From Myxococcales bacterium (lineage in GTDB: Bacteria; Myxococcota; Myxococcia; Myxococcales; Myxococcaceae), in NCBI GenBank assembly GCA_020846875.1, contig JADLDB010000009.1:62001-126000 (forward strand): a stretch of 64,000 nt of DNA, in the 5' to 3' direction. The stretch's first letter is position 1. Each line of letters begins with the position of its first letter. Made by a program: the position numbers and the translations under genes. The notes beneath the pieces were generated by a model that made no database searches, was not told the origin of the DNA, and saw only the letters and a list, made by a program, of their open reading frames with translations. Positions 34,959-43,202 of this stretch are shown piece after piece.

Positions 34959-35864
34959 TCAGCCCAGCCGCCCCACCAGCCACCACCAGGCGGGGACGGT
35001 GGCGAGGCTCAAGGGCACGCCCACGGCGATGAGGCCCGCGGCGAGCTTCGGCTCCAATTCGTACTCCGCGGCCAGCACCCCGCCCGTCACCATCGGCGCC
35101 ATCGCCGCCTGCGCCACCGCGACCCGCTCCGCCAGCCCCACCGTGGGCGCCGTCAGCCACACGAGCGCGAGCATCACCAGGGGCGCGACGAGCAACTTGT
35201 AGGCGAGGCCAACCGTCACGCGGCGCCCCTGGCCTCTCAGCGCCGAGGGCTCCAGTTGCCACCCGACGCTGGTGAGCGCGAGCGGACTCAACAGCAGCCC
35301 GAGCCCTCGCAAGCCGTCGTCCGCCCACTCGGGGAACGCTACCGGGCGCAGCGCAAAGGCCGCCACCAACGCGAGGAAGGGGGGAAACAGTACCGCGCGC
35401 CGCGCCACGAAGGCCGCCGACACGCGCCCGCCGGACAGCCACGCCGCCAGGGGCACCGCGCCCAGGCTCAGCGCGAAGAAGCTGCCGAGCTGATCGACCA
35501 CTACCGCGGGCCCAAGCGCCTCCTCTCCGCCCAGCGCCCGGAGCAGCGGCAGGCCCACGAAGGAGGTGTTGGCCAGCCCCGCGCAAAGCGCCAGTGCGCC
35601 GGCGACTGGGCGAGCGGTTCCTCGCCGCACTGCCAGCAGCGCCCCCACCGCGGCGAGCCCGAAGCACAGCCACAGCCCGAGCACCGGCACCACCAGCCGC
35701 GCCGACAGCGGCACCGCGTGAATGCTGCGCAGCACCACCGCCGGTAGACAGACGTACAGCACGGCTGCGTTGAGGAGCCGCGGAGTCTCGTTCGGCAGCT
35801 TCCCCGAGCGGCGCGCCGCCAGGCCCAGCGCCATGCACCCCAGCAAGAGCGCGAGGACGCTCAC
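34959..35864 (-). CDS. AEC (auxin efflux carrier) family transporter
   Basis: 301 residues with ten predicted membrane helices and no soluble domain. Family features: N-terminal helix then RRSGKLPNETPRLLNAAVLYVCLPAVVLRSI, the crossover segment GLANTSFVGLPLLRALGG, and a C-terminal half with PMVTGGVLAAEYELEPKLAAG. Members export or import small organic acids and amines by ion coupling. Substrate unknown. It follows the RNase D gene by 4 bp on the same strand. Confidence 0.88.
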   Translation of the reverse strand: MSVLALLLGCMALGLAARRSGKLPNETPRLLNAAVLYVCLPAVVLRSIHAVPLSARLVVPVLGLWLCFGLAAVGALLAVRRGTARPVAGALALCAGLANTSFVGLPLLRALGGEEALGPAVVVDQLGSFFALSLGAVPLAAWLSGGRVSAAFVARRAVLFPPFLALVAAFALRPVAFPEWADDGLRGLGLLLSPLALTSVGWQLEPSALRGQGRRVTVGLAYKLLVAPLVMLALVWLTAPTVGLAERVAVAQAAMAPMVTGGVLAAEYELEPKLAAGLIAVGVPLSLATVPAWWWLVGRLG

Positions 35865-35868
35865 GGCC

Positions 35869-37020
35869 TCACAGGTACGGCTTGAGCGCCGCCAGCAGCG
35901 ACTCCCCGTGCCGCGCGAGGCGCTTCTCGCCGAAGAAGGGCACCTGCCGTAGCTCGTCCAGCGAGCGCGGCGCGGTCGCGGCGATGCCCTCCACCAGGGC
36001 GTTGGGCAGCACCACCGACGGCGTCACCTTCCGCTCCGCCGCGGCGGCTTTGCGCCAGTCCATCAGTACGTCCTCGCGCTTCTTCGCACGGGGATCCTTC
36101 CGCTCCTTCTTGTCGAGATCCTCCAGGCCGCCGCCGTGCGCGCGCTGCTTGAAGGCCTCGAGGGTGGCCAGCACCTCGTCGCCGTGCTGGCGGACGAAGG
36201 CGCCGCGCACGCCCTGCTGCTTCGCCAGCTCGCGCAACGACGCGGGCGGCTTGGTGGCGATGGAGGCGATGGCCATGTTGGACAGCATGCGGCCCATCGG
36301 CACGTCCTCCGCCTCGGCCCATTTCAGCCGCAGGCGGTTCAGCTCCCGCGCGAGGTGCTGGGCCAGCCGCACCTGCTCGGCCGAGAGGCCCTGTCTGGGC
36401 AGCTTGACGTTGAGGGCCTCGGCGGGATCGGGCCGCGCCGCCGCGTCCTCGCACATCCGCTCGCAGTCCAGCACCACCTCTTCGAGGATGTCCGCGGCGA
36501 GGCAGGCGTCGCGCACCTTGCGGGCCACGTCCACCAGGTAGCGCACGTCGTCGGCGATGTACGCGCGCAGCTCGGGCGGCAGCGGGCGCAGCGAGAAGTC
36601 GGACTGCTGGTGCTCCTTCTGCAGCGTGGCGCCCAGGTGATCCTTCACCAGGTCCGCCAGGCCCACCTTCGGCCAGCCCAGCAGGGTGGCGGCGCGGTGG
36701 GTGTCGAACAAGCCCTTCACCCGCACGCCCGCCTCGGCCAGGTACTGCAGGTCGCCCTGCGCGGCGTGGAAGAACTTGGTGACGCTGCCGTCGGCGAAGA
36801 CGGGCGCCAACACGTCGGCGCGGACGTCGGGCGCGAGCGTGTCGACGAGGAACACTTCGGCGTCGGTGCCCAACTGCACGAAGCACAGCCGGGCGCGGAA
36901 GTGGTGCATGGCGTCGGCTTCGACGTCGACCGCCAGCTCCTTGACCGAGGCCAGCGCACTCGCGACCTCGAGGAGCGCCTGGGGGGTCGTGATGTCTTCG
37001 GCTCCGCCGGGGATCGCCAC
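35869..37020 (-). CDS. rnd: Ribonuclease D
   Basis: 383 residues from GTG 37018-37020; the upstream frame overlaps the divergent ttcA leader and is not protein-like. RNase D trims the 3' end of tRNA and other small stable RNAs. DEDDy exonuclease residues are visible: Asp32 and Glu34 in LAVDVEADAM, Asp90 in FHAAQGDLQYL, Tyr154 and Asp158 in RAYIADDVRYL. Two HRDC-like helical domains follow in the C-terminal half (LRLKWAEAEDVPMGRML and RSLDELRQVPFFGEKRL). Length is typical. Confidence 0.92.
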   Translation of the reverse strand: MAIPGGAEDITTPQALLEVASALASVKELAVDVEADAMHHFRARLCFVQLGTDAEVFLVDTLAPDVRADVLAPVFADGSVTKFFHAAQGDLQYLAEAGVRVKGLFDTHRAATLLGWPKVGLADLVKDHLGATLQKEHQQSDFSLRPLPPELRAYIADDVRYLVDVARKVRDACLAADILEEVVLDCERMCEDAAARPDPAEALNVKLPRQGLSAEQVRLAQHLARELNRLRLKWAEAEDVPMGRMLSNMAIASIATKPPASLRELAKQQGVRGAFVRQHGDEVLATLEAFKQRAHGGGLEDLDKKERKDPRAKKREDVLMDWRKAAAAERKVTPSVVLPNALVEGIAATAPRSLDELRQVPFFGEKRLARHGESLLAALKPYL

Positions 37021-37151
37021 GGGTGAGGCGCATAGCAGATGAAGGAGATCCCCGGAGAGGAGGAACCACGTGCTAGCCAAACGCCTCGAAGTGTGGGCTA
37101 TAGGCGCGCGCACCCGGCGGTCGGGAGGGGTCGCCGGGGGGGGAGTGATTC

Positions 37152-37997
37152 GTGTCCACACTGGCCCAACAGCACGAGGACGTGGCCCGGCTCGAGAAGG
37201 GTCTCTTGTCGTACGTCGGCAAGGCGATCCACGACTTCGAGCTCATCTCGGAGGGGGATCGAGTCCTGGTGGGCGTCTCCGGCGGCAAGGACTCGTACAC
37301 CCTGCTCCACTGCCTGCGCGCGCTGCAGAAGAAGGCGCCGGTGAAGTTCGAGCTCCTCGCCGTCAACCTCGATCAGGGCCACCCCGGCTACCCCGGGCAC
37401 CTGCTCGAAGGGTGGCTGAAGGAGAACGGCTACGAGTACCGCATGTTGAAGGAGGACACGTACTCCATCGTGCTGGAGAAGCTGGAGCCCGGGCAGACGC
37501 AGTGCAGCCTGTGCAGCCGGCTGCGCCGCGGCGTCCTCTACAACGCGGCGGTGGACTTAGGCTGCAACAAGATCGCGCTGGGGCACCACCGCGACGATCT
37601 GATCCACACGCTGTTGCTCAACCAGTTCTTCGCCGGCGCCACCGCCACCATGCCGCCGAAGCTCCGGAGCAACGACGGGCGCAACGTGGTCATCCGCCCG
37701 CTCGCCTACGTGCCGGAGGCCGACATCGTCCCCTTCGCGAAGGCGCTGGGCTTTCCGATCATCCCCTGCGACTTGTGCGGCTCGCAGGAGAACCTGAAGC
37801 GCGCCCGGGTGAAACGACTGGTGGACGAGCTGTCGAAGGAAATCCCCCACCTGCGCAGCTCGCTGCTCAAGGCGATGGGCAACCTGCACCTCTCGCACCT
37901 GCTCGATCAGCGCCACTTCACCGTCCCCACCGAGGACGCCCGGCCCGGCCCGACGCTGGTCCCCCTGTCCACCCCGGAGCCCCCCCATGCCGCGTAA
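37152..37997 (+). CDS. ttcA: tRNA 2-thiocytidine biosynthesis protein TtcA
   Basis: 281 residues from GTG 37152. It installs 2-thiocytidine at position 32 of some tRNAs, using ATP activation and an iron-sulfur cluster. PP-loop SGGKDS at 43-48; cluster cysteines in [13 protein letters not shown] (Cys118, Cys121) and a second pair in [14 protein letters not shown] (Cys206, Cys209); [19 protein letters not shown] is the second ATP-binding block. The tail after 260 is Pro-rich. Its last 11 bases overlap the next gene, making a three-gene operon with a TerB-like and a PhnD-like protein. Confidence 0.92.
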   Translation: MSTLAQQHEDVARLEKGLLSYVGKAIHDFELISEGDRVLVGVSGGKDSYTLLHCLRALQKKAPVKFELLAVNLDQGHPGYPGHLLEGWLKENGYEYRMLKEDTYSIVLEKLEPGQTQCSLCSRLRRGVLYNAAVDLGCNKIALGHHRDDLIHTLLLNQFFAGATATMPPKLRSNDGRNVVIRPLAYVPEADIVPFAKALGFPIIPCDLCGSQENLKRARVKRLVDELSKEIPHLRSSLLKAMGNLHLSHLLDQRHFTVPTEDARPGPTLVPLSTPEPPHAA

Positions 37998-38811
37998 CGC
38001 CCTCGAGCAGGCCCGCCGCGATCGAAACGCCGCGCTGATCGACGCGATGATCCTCGCGGCCAGCGCCGACGGGCAGCTGCTGCCGGTGGAGGTGCAGACC
38101 GTCATCCAGCGGGTCATCGAGCGGCCGGAGTTCGAAGGCGTGGCGGCCACCGAGTTGTCGGGGATGGTGGAGGCCTCGGCGCGGCGGCTGTCCCAGGCCC
38201 GCGCGCTGGAAGACATCCTGAACGCGCTCAAGGCCCGGCTGCCGGATCACCGCAACCGGCTGCTGGCCTTCGGGCTGGCCACAGCGGTGGCGCTGGCAGA
38301 TCGCCGGACGCAGCAGGACGAGCTGAGCCTGCTCAAGACGATGCAGCAGGCCCTGGGCATCTCGGACCAGGAGGTGTCGCGCGTCTTCGAGGTGGTGGAG
38401 AAGGGCGAGTCGTTGGCCATGGCGCTGGGCGAGCCGCTGGAGCGCCTGTACGCCGAGACGATGGTGCTGGTGTCCGCCGCCGACGGGGAGGTGCAGCCCG
38501 CCGAGCTCAAGCGAATCCTCGAGGAGCTGGCTGGCGACCCCGTCTTCAAGGACGTCTCCCTGGAGAGCGCCGATCACTACCTGCGCGACGCGGTGCAGAA
38601 CCTGGCCACCGAGGGGCTCCCGCAGCGTCTCACCGTGCTGGCCCACGGCCTCAGCACCCACGCGCAGCGCACCCGGGCCTTCCGGCTGGCGGTGCGGGTG
38701 GCCTGGGCGGAAGGCAAGCCGTCGGCCGACGGGCTGCGCGCGCTGGAGCTTCTGCAGGCCACCTTCGGGCTGGCGGACGACGAGGTCGCGCGCATCACCT
38801 CGGAGGGATGA
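37987..38811 (+). CDS. TerB-like protein with two acidic-helix repeats
   Basis: 274 residues, all helical. Two similar halves each begin with the TerB-type pattern: [20 protein letters not shown] (near residue 17) and [19 protein letters not shown] (near 157). Each has the A-x-DG turn that in TerB binds metal, and a middle segment [18 protein letters not shown] resembles a third. TerB domains occur in stress-response and signalling proteins and are cytoplasmic. The gene starts inside ttcA and overlaps the PhnD-like gene (ATGA), so all three are tightly coupled. Confidence 0.82.
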   Translation: MPRNALEQARRDRNAALIDAMILAASADGQLLPVEVQTVIQRVIERPEFEGVAATELSGMVEASARRLSQARALEDILNALKARLPDHRNRLLAFGLATAVALADRRTQQDELSLLKTMQQALGISDQEVSRVFEVVEKGESLAMALGEPLERLYAETMVLVSAADGEVQPAELKRILEELAGDPVFKDVSLESADHYLRDAVQNLATEGLPQRLTVLAHGLSTHAQRTRAFRLAVRVAWAEGKPSADGLRALELLQATFGLADDEVARITSEG

Positions 38812-39620
38812 ACGTGAGCCGGGACGAGTACGCCGCGCTGCAGTTCGCCCTGCCCCCCTCGCTGGGGACGGAGCTGGGGACGCGGTCGAAGCTCCTGCAG
38901 GACTACCTGAAGAAGGCGCTGGGGCGAGACGCGGCGGTGGTGACGCCGGGCAGCTACGAGCAACTGGCGCGCGAGCTGCTCGCGGGCAAGGTGGACGCGG
39001 CGTGGGCCCCGCCCTTCGTGTGCGCGCGGATCGAGGCGATGGGCGTGCGGGTGCTGGTGCGGGGCGTGCGCAACGGCGCGTCGACGTACCGGGCGGCGCT
39101 GGTGTGCCGCAAAGACGCCAACGTGACGCTGGAGACGCTGCAGGGCACCACCGCCGCCTGGAGCGATCGCGACTCGGTGGGCGGGTACCTCTTACCGATG
39201 GCCTTTCTGCGCGAGAAGGGCCTCGAGCCCTTGCGCACCTTCTTCCGCCAGGACTTCCTGGGCAGCTACCGCGCCACGCTGGAGGCGGTGGCCGCGGGGA
39301 AGGCGGACGTCACCAGCCTGTTCGCGCCCTCGGCGAAGGGCGGCCAGGCGCAGGGGACGGGCAGCGACGAGGTGTGGCCGGGCCACGAGGGCGACTTCAA
39401 GGTGATCGCCTACACCGAGGACGCGCCCAACGACGGCGTCGCGGTGTCCATGGGGCTCAACGGCGCGGTGGTGACGGAGCTGGAGAAGGCGCTGCTCAAC
39501 CTGCACCAGTCGCCCGAAGGCCAGGCGGTGCTGAAGGACTGCTTCCACGCGGAGAAGTTCGAGGTGTCGCCCCGCATGGGGTACCGCGCGCTGTACCGGG
39601 TGGCGCTGGCCAGCCTCTGA
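38808..39620 (+). CDS. PhnD-like type 2 periplasmic-binding-fold protein without signal peptide
   Basis: 270 residues. Fold markers of phosphonate/phosphite-binding proteins: a start strand (LQFALPPSLG), LLQDYLKKALGRDAAVV, DAAWAPPFVCARIEAMGV, then AWSDRDSVGGYLLPMAFL and FLGSYRATLEAVAAGKADV, where solute-binding homologues contact the ligand. The first residues [13 protein letters not shown] are polar, so there is no secretion signal and no lipobox; no ABC permease is nearby. It is likely a cytoplasmic sensor-like protein rather than a transporter subunit. The start overlaps the TerB-like stop by 4 bp. Confidence 0.82.
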   Translation: MNVSRDEYAALQFALPPSLGTELGTRSKLLQDYLKKALGRDAAVVTPGSYEQLARELLAGKVDAAWAPPFVCARIEAMGVRVLVRGVRNGASTYRAALVCRKDANVTLETLQGTTAAWSDRDSVGGYLLPMAFLREKGLEPLRTFFRQDFLGSYRATLEAVAAGKADVTSLFAPSAKGGQAQGTGSDEVWPGHEGDFKVIAYTEDAPNDGVAVSMGLNGAVVTELEKALLNLHQSPEGQAVLKDCFHAEKFEVSPRMGYRALYRVALASL

Positions 39621-39630
39621 CTTTCGTCAG
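39617..39630. terminator. Palindrome containing both stops of a convergent pair
   Basis: CTGAC (39617-39621) and GTCAG (39626-39630) pair with a TTTC loop. The arms contain the stop of the PhnD-like gene and of the opposing DUF4079 gene. Confidence 0.4.
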
Positions 39631-40061
39631 GGCAAGAGCGAGAGCCCCAGCATCGCCGCGACGCCCGCGAGGAAGAGCGCGAGGAGCCCCAGCACGCCGT
39701 GGGTGTTGGCGAGGGCCTTGTGGTTGTCGAGCAGCTTGCGGCCCAGGAGCCACACCGCGCCGAAGAGGATCGCGGCGCCCAGCGCCAGCCTCCCGTGCCA
39801 GGTGCCCAGCGGCGCCCACTCGCGCAAGGCCACCGCCGAGCCCAGGCCCCCGACGAGGGAGGCGAGGAATAGGCCCACCGCCCACGGGCCGAGCGAAGAG
39901 TGGCGCTTCAGGTTGCCCGCCGGGGCCGGCGTCTTCCGCAGGCGCGCTCGGCGCTGGGCGAGGCCCTGCCGCAGCACCACGAAGCACAGCAGCAGGCAGA
40001 CGGTGGCCATCGCCGGGTGCAGGTAGGCGAGGAGGCCTGGGTTCTTCGGATCCACTGGCAC
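39627..40061 (-). CDS. DUF4079-like small membrane protein
   Basis: 144 residues with four predicted membrane helices. Histidines lie at or near helix ends, in LHPAMAT, RHSSLGP, WHGRLAL and NTHGVLG, a spacing that recalls b-type-heme four-helix proteins and the DUF4079 family. Heme binding is inferred from this pattern only. It converges on the ttcA operon and has no obvious partner gene. Confidence 0.7.
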   Translation of the reverse strand: MPVDPKNPGLLAYLHPAMATVCLLLCFVVLRQGLAQRRARLRKTPAPAGNLKRHSSLGPWAVGLFLASLVGGLGSAVALREWAPLGTWHGRLALGAAILFGAVWLLGRKLLDNHKALANTHGVLGLLALFLAGVAAMLGLSLLP

Positions 40062-40109
40062 GCGCTGCTACTTGACGCGTCCGCCGCCGCGCAAGGCTCG
40101 TCGCGAAAG

Positions 40110-40592
40110 TCAGCGCGACGCGATGAAGCTGGCGGGGATGGCCGGCTCGCACCGGAAGCCCACCCCGTCGGGCAGCCGGGAGCAGTTGTCGCGCTCCTCG
40201 ACGAGGGTGAGGGCGGGGGTCATCAGCGGCTCGGACATTCGGGCCTCGTCGAGGAAGACGGGCGCGTCGGCGCCGCCGTGAGAGGTCGCGCCGAGGATGA
40301 GGCGGCCCGCGCCCAGCAGCATCAGCAGGGAGGCGGCCACCGCGACCAGCACGCGCGACCAGGGCCGGGTGTGAGCCAGGCCGCGACGCTGGGCCACGCC
40401 CTTCCACAGCGCCGACACCTCGTCGCGGGCGGCGCGCTCGCGGAACAGCCTGGCCTCGGTCTCCAGCCAGTTGAGCTCGTGGCGGCAGCGGGCGCAGTGC
40501 GCGGCGTGGGCGCGCAGCTCGGTGGCCAGCGCGGCCGGCGCGTCACCGGCGACGACGGACTCGAGCGACGATGAATAACCGCAGGTGCTCAT
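40110..40592 (-). CDS. Anti-sigma factor with zinc-finger (ZAS) domain
   Basis: 160 residues from ATG 40590-40592, overlapping the sigma gene stop (ATGA). The ZAS motif is His29-x3-Cys33-x2-Cys36 in AHAAHCARCRHEL. One membrane helix (about 80-100, VLVAVAASLLMLLGAGRLIL) separates the cytoplasmic sigma-binding part from a ~60-residue outer tail with two cysteines (NCSRL, FRCEP). It should hold the ECF sigma factor at the membrane until a signal arrives. Confidence 0.9.
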   Translation of the reverse strand: MSTCGYSSSLESVVAGDAPAALATELRAHAAHCARCRHELNWLETEARLFRERAARDEVSALWKGVAQRRGLAHTRPWSRVLVAVAASLLMLLGAGRLILGATSHGGADAPVFLDEARMSEPLMTPALTLVEERDNCSRLPDGVGFRCEPAIPASFIASR

Positions 40593-41203
40593 GACCGGCC
40601 TCCTCCTCCGACGTGCGGCAGCAGCGCGGCGCGCAGCTTGAGGCGCGCCCGGTGGATCTCGTTCTTCACCGTGGGGATCGACCAGCCGAAGGCCTGGGCG
40701 ATGTCCTCGTAGGCCAGCCCGTGATCGACGCGCATCAAGAGCGCGGCCCGGCGCTTCTCGGACAGCACGCTCAAGGCCTCGGTGAAGTGCTTCTCCAGCT
40801 CGCGGTCCAGCAGCGCCGCCTCCGGGTTGGGCGAAGGGATGACGGCGTCGGGCGTGCCCTCGTCGTCGTCGGACTCGATGGGCTCGTGCTGGCGGACCCG
40901 GCGGACCTCGAAGGCCACGTTGCGGGCGATGCCCAGGATCCACGGCTTGAAGCGATCGCGATCGACCAGCTTGCCCAACTGGGCGTGGGCACGGGCGAAG
41001 GCCTCCTGGGTGGCGTCGTCGGCCAGGTGCTTGTCGCGGATGAGGTCGCGCAGGAAGCGCCGCACCGCCACCACGTGCCGCTCGAAGAGCGCCTTGAAGG
41101 CCGCCGACTCCCCCACCTGCGCACGACGCACCAACGCCTCGTCGGGCGTCTCGGGGCCGATGGGCTCGGGGCGTTTCAGCAGGCGCAGCACGGCTACCGA
41201 CAA
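40589..41203 (-). CDS. RNA polymerase ECF sigma factor (RpoE-like)
   Basis: 204 residues, TTG start (41201-41203) with GGAG four bases upstream; a GTG four codons later is a poorer choice. Region 2: AFKALFERHVVAVRRFLRDLI and DATQEAFARAHAQL with RFKPWILGIARNVAFE. Region 4: LSEKRRAALLMRVDHGLAYEDIAQAFGWSIPTVKNEIHRARLKLR, with the recognition helix near the end. The linker between them is acidic (ESDDDEGTPD). It is coupled to the anti-sigma gene, and its promoter should lie in the AT-richer stretch around 41280-41335. Confidence 0.93.
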   Translation of the reverse strand: MSVAVLRLLKRPEPIGPETPDEALVRRAQVGESAAFKALFERHVVAVRRFLRDLIRDKHLADDATQEAFARAHAQLGKLVDRDRFKPWILGIARNVAFEVRRVRQHEPIESDDDEGTPDAVIPSPNPEAALLDRELEKHFTEALSVLSEKRRAALLMRVDHGLAYEDIAQAFGWSIPTVKNEIHRARLKLRAALLPHVGGGGRS

Positions 41204-41600
41204 TGTGCTCCGAGGAGGCCTCTGGTTTCAACCCGGTCTCCCGGGCTGGCCTCGCCTCCACGACGCAGGGGCTCAGTTGATACGAAATCCGTCCGCACGA
41301 GAAAATTCCCCTGCGAATTTGGCCATTTCCGTCGACAACGAGGTAGTGCGGCGCGCGCGCGGTGACTCGGCAGCAGGGCACCAGCGTTGCCGCCCTTGTT
41401 CGCTCGTACCTTGAGAGCCTCGCCGGGCGGCAGCGAGGGACCGGACTCGCGGGGCGACTGGAGGCGCGGTGGAGGCGCTCGATGGGTGGGTCTGAGGCGC
41501 CGTTCTCACGCGACGACGCGTACGACGGCCGCGCGTGACCGTCGAAAGGCAGCGGCCGGCGGCTTGAGGCCGCGACGAGCCAAGTGCTTGATTCCGACGC
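41204..41600. other. 397-bp intergenic region upstream of the sigma factor gene
   Basis: The longest gene-free stretch of the window. It has an AT-richer patch at 41280-41335, with AAATT (41303-41307) facing AATTT (41316-41320), unlike the surrounding ~70% GC. This is a likely promoter/regulator zone for the sigma gene. The remainder is GC-rich with only short, non-protein-like open frames on both strands. I see no RNA gene in it. Confidence 0.4.
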
Positions 41601-41966
41601 ATGACGAGCGCTGTTGACGAGGCAACTCTGGACGTGTGCATCGAGCGGCTGACGCGGCAGCACCCACGAGCACAGCTCTTCATCTTCCACGCTCGCGGCG
41701 AGCCGTTCTGGGCCCGCTTCGCGCCCACTCCGGGCGAGCTTGAGGTGCTCCCCGAGGCTCTGTCCCTGATCGAGCGCGCCCTCGAGACCGGGACGGCGCC
41801 CCTCACGGGAGCGGAGCCAGGCGGCCGCTTCACCTTCCTGGTCGTCGACGCGGAGGCCACGTGGTTCGCGGTCGTCTTCCGCACGGAAAGCGGACTGCCC
41901 GCGCAGACGAGAGCGCGGCCCGTGGCCGGTCGACTCCTTTCGCCAGCGAACTTCCCTCACCGGTGA
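41601..41966 (+). CDS. Hypothetical protein, 121 residues
   Basis: Starts at ATG 41601. A compact alpha/beta-looking sequence: helix VDEATLDVCIERLTRQ, strand AQLFIFHARGEPFWARF, a long helix LEVLPEALSLIERALE and a strand pair FTFLVVDAEATWFAVVF. It has no signal peptide or known motif. The third-position GC bias supports coding, but no ribosome site is obvious. It ends 5 bp from the opposing peptidase gene in a 12-nt palindrome (CTCACCGGTGAG, 41956-41967) that spans its stop. Confidence 0.55.
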   Translation: MTSAVDEATLDVCIERLTRQHPRAQLFIFHARGEPFWARFAPTPGELEVLPEALSLIERALETGTAPLTGAEPGGRFTFLVVDAEATWFAVVFRTESGLPAQTRARPVAGRLLSPANFPHR

Positions 41967-41971
41967 GCGAC

Positions 41972-43111
41972 TCAGCGGCCCAGCAGCCACTCTGCCAGCG
42001 CGGCCGCGCGCGGGACGAGCGTGTCCACGAAGATGAACTCGTCGGGCGTGTGGTAGCCGCCGCCGCGCGGCCCCAGCGCGTCGATGGTGGGGATGCCCAT
42101 GGCCGAGGTGGTGTTGCCGTCGCTGCCGCCGCCCTGCCGGGGCGCCTCGCCTCCGCCCAGCCCGTGCCGCCGCGCGCACTCCGAGTACGCCTCGCACAGG
42201 GCCAGGCTGGCCGCGCTGCGCTCCATCGGCTGGCGCATGGTGAGCCGCTCCAGCTCCACGTGGACACCGGGAATGCCCAGGTCCTCCGCCGCGTCGTCCA
42301 GCCCCGTCAGCACCGCCTCGTACGTCGCCAGCGTCGGCGCCCGCACGTCCACCAGCGCCTCGGCCAGGGCCGCCACGGTGTTGCGCGAGGTGCCGCCCTT
42401 CACCACGCCCACGTTCACCGTCACGCCCATGTCCCGCACCGACAACTGCTGCGCGCGATCGACGAAGCGCGCCAGCGCCCAGATGGCGTTGGCCCCTTCC
42501 CAGTAGGCGTTGCCCGCGTGAGCCGCCTTCCCCCGCGCCAGCACCTTCACGCTACCCGTCCCGCTGCGCTGGGTGACGACGGCGTCGTTGCTGCGCCCCG
42601 GCTCGAAGTCCAGCGCCGCGCCGCAGCCCGCCAGCGCCCGGTGGATGACGGACGCGCCTTCAGGGGAGCCGTCCTCCTCGTCCGACACCACCACCACCCT
42701 CACGGGCGGCAGCCGGCCCAGCCCGCCCGTCGCCGCCAGCGCCTTGAGCGCCCACGCCACCACCACCAGTCCACCCTTCATGTCGAAGACGCCGGGCCCG
42801 CGCCGCAGCGCGCCGTCCACCCGGTAGCCCTCGAAGGTGCCCGGAGGGAATACGGTGTCGAGGTGCCCCAACAGCCCCACCGGCTGCGCGTCCGCCCGGC
42901 CCTCGCTGCGGAAGACGAGGTGCGGGGCGAAGCGCGCGCTGTCCACCACCTCCACGGCGAGGCCCGGCATGCGCAGCACCTCCACCAACAGCTCCCCCAC
43001 CCTCCGCCCCCCGTCGCGGTTGCCGGTGAAGGAGTTGAGGTCCACCAGGGTCCCCAGCGCTGCCTCCATCGCCGGCAGTTGGTGCGAGAGCCACTGCGAC
43101 GCCTCGTCCAT
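41972..43111 (-). CDS. M20 family metallopeptidase (glutamate-carboxypeptidase-like)
   Basis: 379 residues from ATG 43109-43111. Zinc-site motifs: GLLGHLDTVFPPGTF (His and catalytic Asp), GPGVFDMKGGLVVV (bridging Asp), VVVVSDEEDGSPEGA (Glu-Glu pair), FEPGR, and a late GGGYHTPDEFIF (final His). The dimerisation domain sits between about 175 and 290 (GKAAHAGNAYWEGANAIWAL). The pattern is closest to carboxypeptidase G2-type enzymes, which remove C-terminal glutamate. It has no signal peptide. It is divergent from astA across 91 bp. Confidence 0.92.
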   Translation of the reverse strand: MDEASQWLSHQLPAMEAALGTLVDLNSFTGNRDGGRRVGELLVEVLRMPGLAVEVVDSARFAPHLVFRSEGRADAQPVGLLGHLDTVFPPGTFEGYRVDGALRRGPGVFDMKGGLVVVAWALKALAATGGLGRLPPVRVVVVSDEEDGSPEGASVIHRALAGCGAALDFEPGRSNDAVVTQRSGTGSVKVLARGKAAHAGNAYWEGANAIWALARFVDRAQQLSVRDMGVTVNVGVVKGGTSRNTVAALAEALVDVRAPTLATYEAVLTGLDDAAEDLGIPGVHVELERLTMRQPMERSAASLALCEAYSECARRHGLGGGEAPRQGGGSDGNTTSAMGIPTIDALGPRGGGYHTPDEFIFVDTLVPRAAALAEWLLGR

Positions 43112-43202
43112 GAAGCAGAGGTGTACCACGCACCCTCGAGAGGCCACCGGAAACCGGCCGCGGGTGTGGCCGAAGGTGGGATTCTCGGCTATTGCCCAGC
43201 GA

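Noticed and set aside
34950-34962. CTGA...TCAG repeat between the DUF6683-like and AEC genes as a terminator
   Set aside because: Arms are only 4 bp, three of which follow from the two TGA stops, so it is not listed as a feature.
41387-41617. 76-codon frame on the plus strand
   Set aside because: Gly/Arg-rich, overlaps the start of a better candidate gene, and lies in a likely promoter region.
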